A stretch of 6,784 nucleotides of DNA from an uncultured Saprospiraceae bacterium (lineage in GTDB: Bacteria; Bacteroidota; Bacteroidia; Chitinophagales; Saprospiraceae), in assembly GCA_937864255.1 (NCBI GenBank), contig CALMIT010000132.1, forward strand, positions 1-6,784, given 5' to 3'. Each line of letters opens with the position of its first letter. Within the stretch, counting starts at the first letter, position 1. Under the pieces are notes generated by a model. That model had not been told where the DNA came from, ran no database searches, and saw only the letters and a list, made by a program, of their open reading frames with translations. The position numbers were made by a program, and so were the translations under genes. Shown in pieces: positions 6,165 to 6,784 of the stretch.

Positions 6165-6191
6165 AAACGCTAAACTTAAATAGCGTTTTTT
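6165..6191 (+). terminator. Intrinsic terminator after unit C
   Basis: AAACGCTA (6165-6172) pairs perfectly with TAGCGTTT (6181-6188) around an 8-nt loop. A run of six T (6186-6191) begins in the stem and continues past it. Confidence 0.85.
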
Positions 6192-6222
6192 ATCTCTCGT
6201 CCTCTTTGCTTTCAATCACGAT

Positions 6223-6267
6223 ACAAATATGCAACAGCATTTGTCTAAGAACTAAGACAAATTTTTT
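6223..6267 (+). promoter_or_regulatory. Overlapping alternative hairpins, attenuator-like
   Basis: Hairpin 1 pairs ACAAATATGC (6223-6232) with GCATTTGT (6237-6244) around AACA, with a 2-nt bulge. Hairpin 2 pairs ATTTGTCT (6239-6246) with AGACAAAT (6255-6262) and is followed by six T (6262-6267), a terminator form. Both need bases 6239-6244, so they cannot form together. No plus-strand gene follows in the window, which leaves the role open; it may simply be a back-up terminator. Confidence 0.4.
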
Positions 6268-6406
6268 CCTTTGTGAAAAATAATTTTTTGTACACTTTCT
6301 TTAAAAATGTATAAAAGCTCTCTTTTAAGGAGGAAGATATTCACACGAAGACCTGCAAAAAGCCTTCATTGTGAAGAAAAATGAAAAAGATGAAAGGTTG
6401 GCAGGT

Positions 6407-6437
6407 AAAAAAAAGTCGCACATAATAATGTGCGACT
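6407..6437 (-). terminator. Intrinsic terminator of the type IX cargo gene
   Basis: AGTCGCACAT (6414-6423) pairs perfectly with ATGTGCGACT (6428-6437) around a 4-nt loop. On the minus strand it is followed by eight T (plus-strand A at 6407-6414). It lies 59 nt past the stop codon of the right-hand gene. Confidence 0.9.
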
Positions 6438-6496
6438 CACTTACAATGATAAAATTCCACGAATTATAATGAATGCTTTATTGCTTAACTATGATT

Positions 6497-6784
6497 TTAT
6501 GGGCGCATTACTTCGAATTTTTTAGTAATCACTCCCGTTTCGGTCTTTACGCGGATAACATAAAGTCCATTCTCAAGATGATTTATTGGAACGCCAATTC
6601 TATCGGTTGTATTAACATTTTCCGAAACCTTACGACCTGAGAAATCAAATATTTCAATTTTTTCCATCAGAGTCACTCCATTGAGTTTAATATTCAAGAA
6701 AGTTGACGCCGGATTCGGGAACAATATCAAGTCCTCAGAAGAAACAATTTTATTATTTTCTTTGGGTGTACCTATTTTAAGCGT
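6497..6784 (-). CDS. Type IX-secreted protein, C-terminal sorting domain only; 5' end outside window
   Basis: The visible 95 residues end a larger protein whose frame is open to the window edge. A TTG at 6730 opens a shorter frame but is not a credible start, since in-frame codons continue upstream. Residues 20-95 form a type A T9SS C-terminal domain: ILFPNPAS with the hallmark PNP, then IEIFDFSGRKV, INHLENGLYVIRV and the final KKFEVMRP. Such domains direct proteins with N-terminal signal peptides through the outer membrane and are then removed or swapped for a lipopolysaccharide anchor. Residues 1-19 (Lys, Glu, Asn, Ser rich) look like a linker. The function of the exported part cannot be known from this window. 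A strong terminator follows the stop. Confidence 0.9.
   Translation of the reverse strand, partial: TLKIGTPKENNKIVSSEDLILFPNPASTFLNIKLNGVTLMEKIEIFDFSGRKVSENVNTTDRIGVPINHLENGLYVIRVKTETGVITKKFEVMRP

Larger units (their letters stand above)
5979..6191 (+). ncRNA. Candidate structured RNA, units B and C in tandem
   Basis: Two related units follow one another. Unit B has a hairpin with arms 5979-5993 and 6007-6022: 14 pairs, one A-C mismatch, one bulged G and a 13-nt loop. Unit C has a hairpin with arms 6088-6102 and 6114-6128: 13 pairs, two mismatches and an 11-nt loop. Each runs into the shared block. A T-A pair in B (5984/6017) is C-G in C (6093/6123), a compensatory change that argues for a conserved RNA helix. 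The loops differ. Unit C ends in a clear terminator (6165-6191). Unit B has no clear one, and no strong promoter is visible for either, so they may be read from the 5797 promoter or processed from one longer RNA. Ends are approximate and the family is unknown to me. Confidence 0.5.
5751..6496. other. Protein-gene-free, AT-rich region with small-RNA-like structure
   Basis: No open frame here has family motifs or useful length on either strand. The region contains, in order: a promoter (5797-5828), a short terminated transcript, two related hairpin units sharing a 30-nt block, a terminator (6165-6191), two overlapping alternative hairpins (6223-6267), an imperfect inverted repeat (6351-6406) and the minus-strand terminator of the right-hand gene (6407-6437). 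It is clearly more AT-rich than the genes to its left. The stretch 6268-6350 shows nothing I can assign. Confidence 0.7.

Noticed and set aside
6270..6299. Possible promoter TTTG...TACACTTTC
   Set aside because: The second box does not fit TAnnTTTG (TACACTTT), spacing is only 17 nt, and no plus-strand gene follows.
6381..6425. 14-codon frame starting MKKMKGWQV, with AAGGAGG at 6327-6333 upstream
   Set aside because: The AAGGAGG is nearly 50 nt from the ATG and the frame ends in the terminator hairpin of the opposite-strand gene; no support beyond chance.

Overview
The window looks like chromosomal DNA of a Bacteroidetes (Bacteroidota) bacterium. Four things support this. There is a C-terminal type IX secretion (Por) sorting domain at the right edge. 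There are matches to the Bacteroidetes promoter pattern (TTTG, about 20 nt, TAnnTTTG) at 5797-5828 and, for the -7 part only, at 3711-3718. Starts are AT-rich without Shine-Dalgarno sequences. Gene content is typical: type II glutamine synthetase, DUF4199 protein, LytS/LytTR pair. Genus cannot be told from the sequence.

Layout. 1-816 (+) is the 3' part of a type II glutamine synthetase gene. A bidirectional hairpin terminator (830-863) separates it from a convergent two-gene unit on the minus strand: a small membrane-anchored LuxR-type regulator (1932-1498) followed by a DUF4199 membrane protein (1386-889). Their first ~50 residues look alike, which suggests a shared membrane module. Divergent from them, 2088-3260 (+) encodes an MltA-type lytic transglycosylase lipoprotein. 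It converges after 20 nt on a pterin synthase of the PTPS/QueD family (3691-3281, -), whose active-site motif is closer to eukaryotic PTPS than to E. coli QueD. Divergent from that is a LytS-type histidine kinase (3878-4933, +) and its LytTR response regulator (4982-5704, +), ended by a 19-bp perfect terminator hairpin.

5751-6496 contains no convincing protein gene but is full of structure. A near-ideal promoter (5797-5828) drives a predicted ~100-nt transcript ending at an intrinsic terminator (5906-5934). Two related hairpin units follow. All three units share a block ending in AATCCCATGAAC, 30 nt long and 29/30 identical in the last two copies. The third ends in another terminator (6165-6191). 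Further on, two overlapping, mutually exclusive hairpins (6223-6267) resemble an attenuator. I read this as a tandem small-RNA locus and consider it the best candidate here for something undescribed. At the right edge, a minus-strand gene for a type IX-secreted protein enters the window; only its C-terminal 95 codons and its terminator (6407-6437) are visible.

Working relationships: the kinase and regulator form a signalling pair; LuxR and DUF4199 form a likely membrane-linked regulatory pair; glutamine synthetase, MltA and the pterin enzyme are stand-alone housekeeping functions. No mobile element, CRISPR array, tRNA or rRNA was seen.
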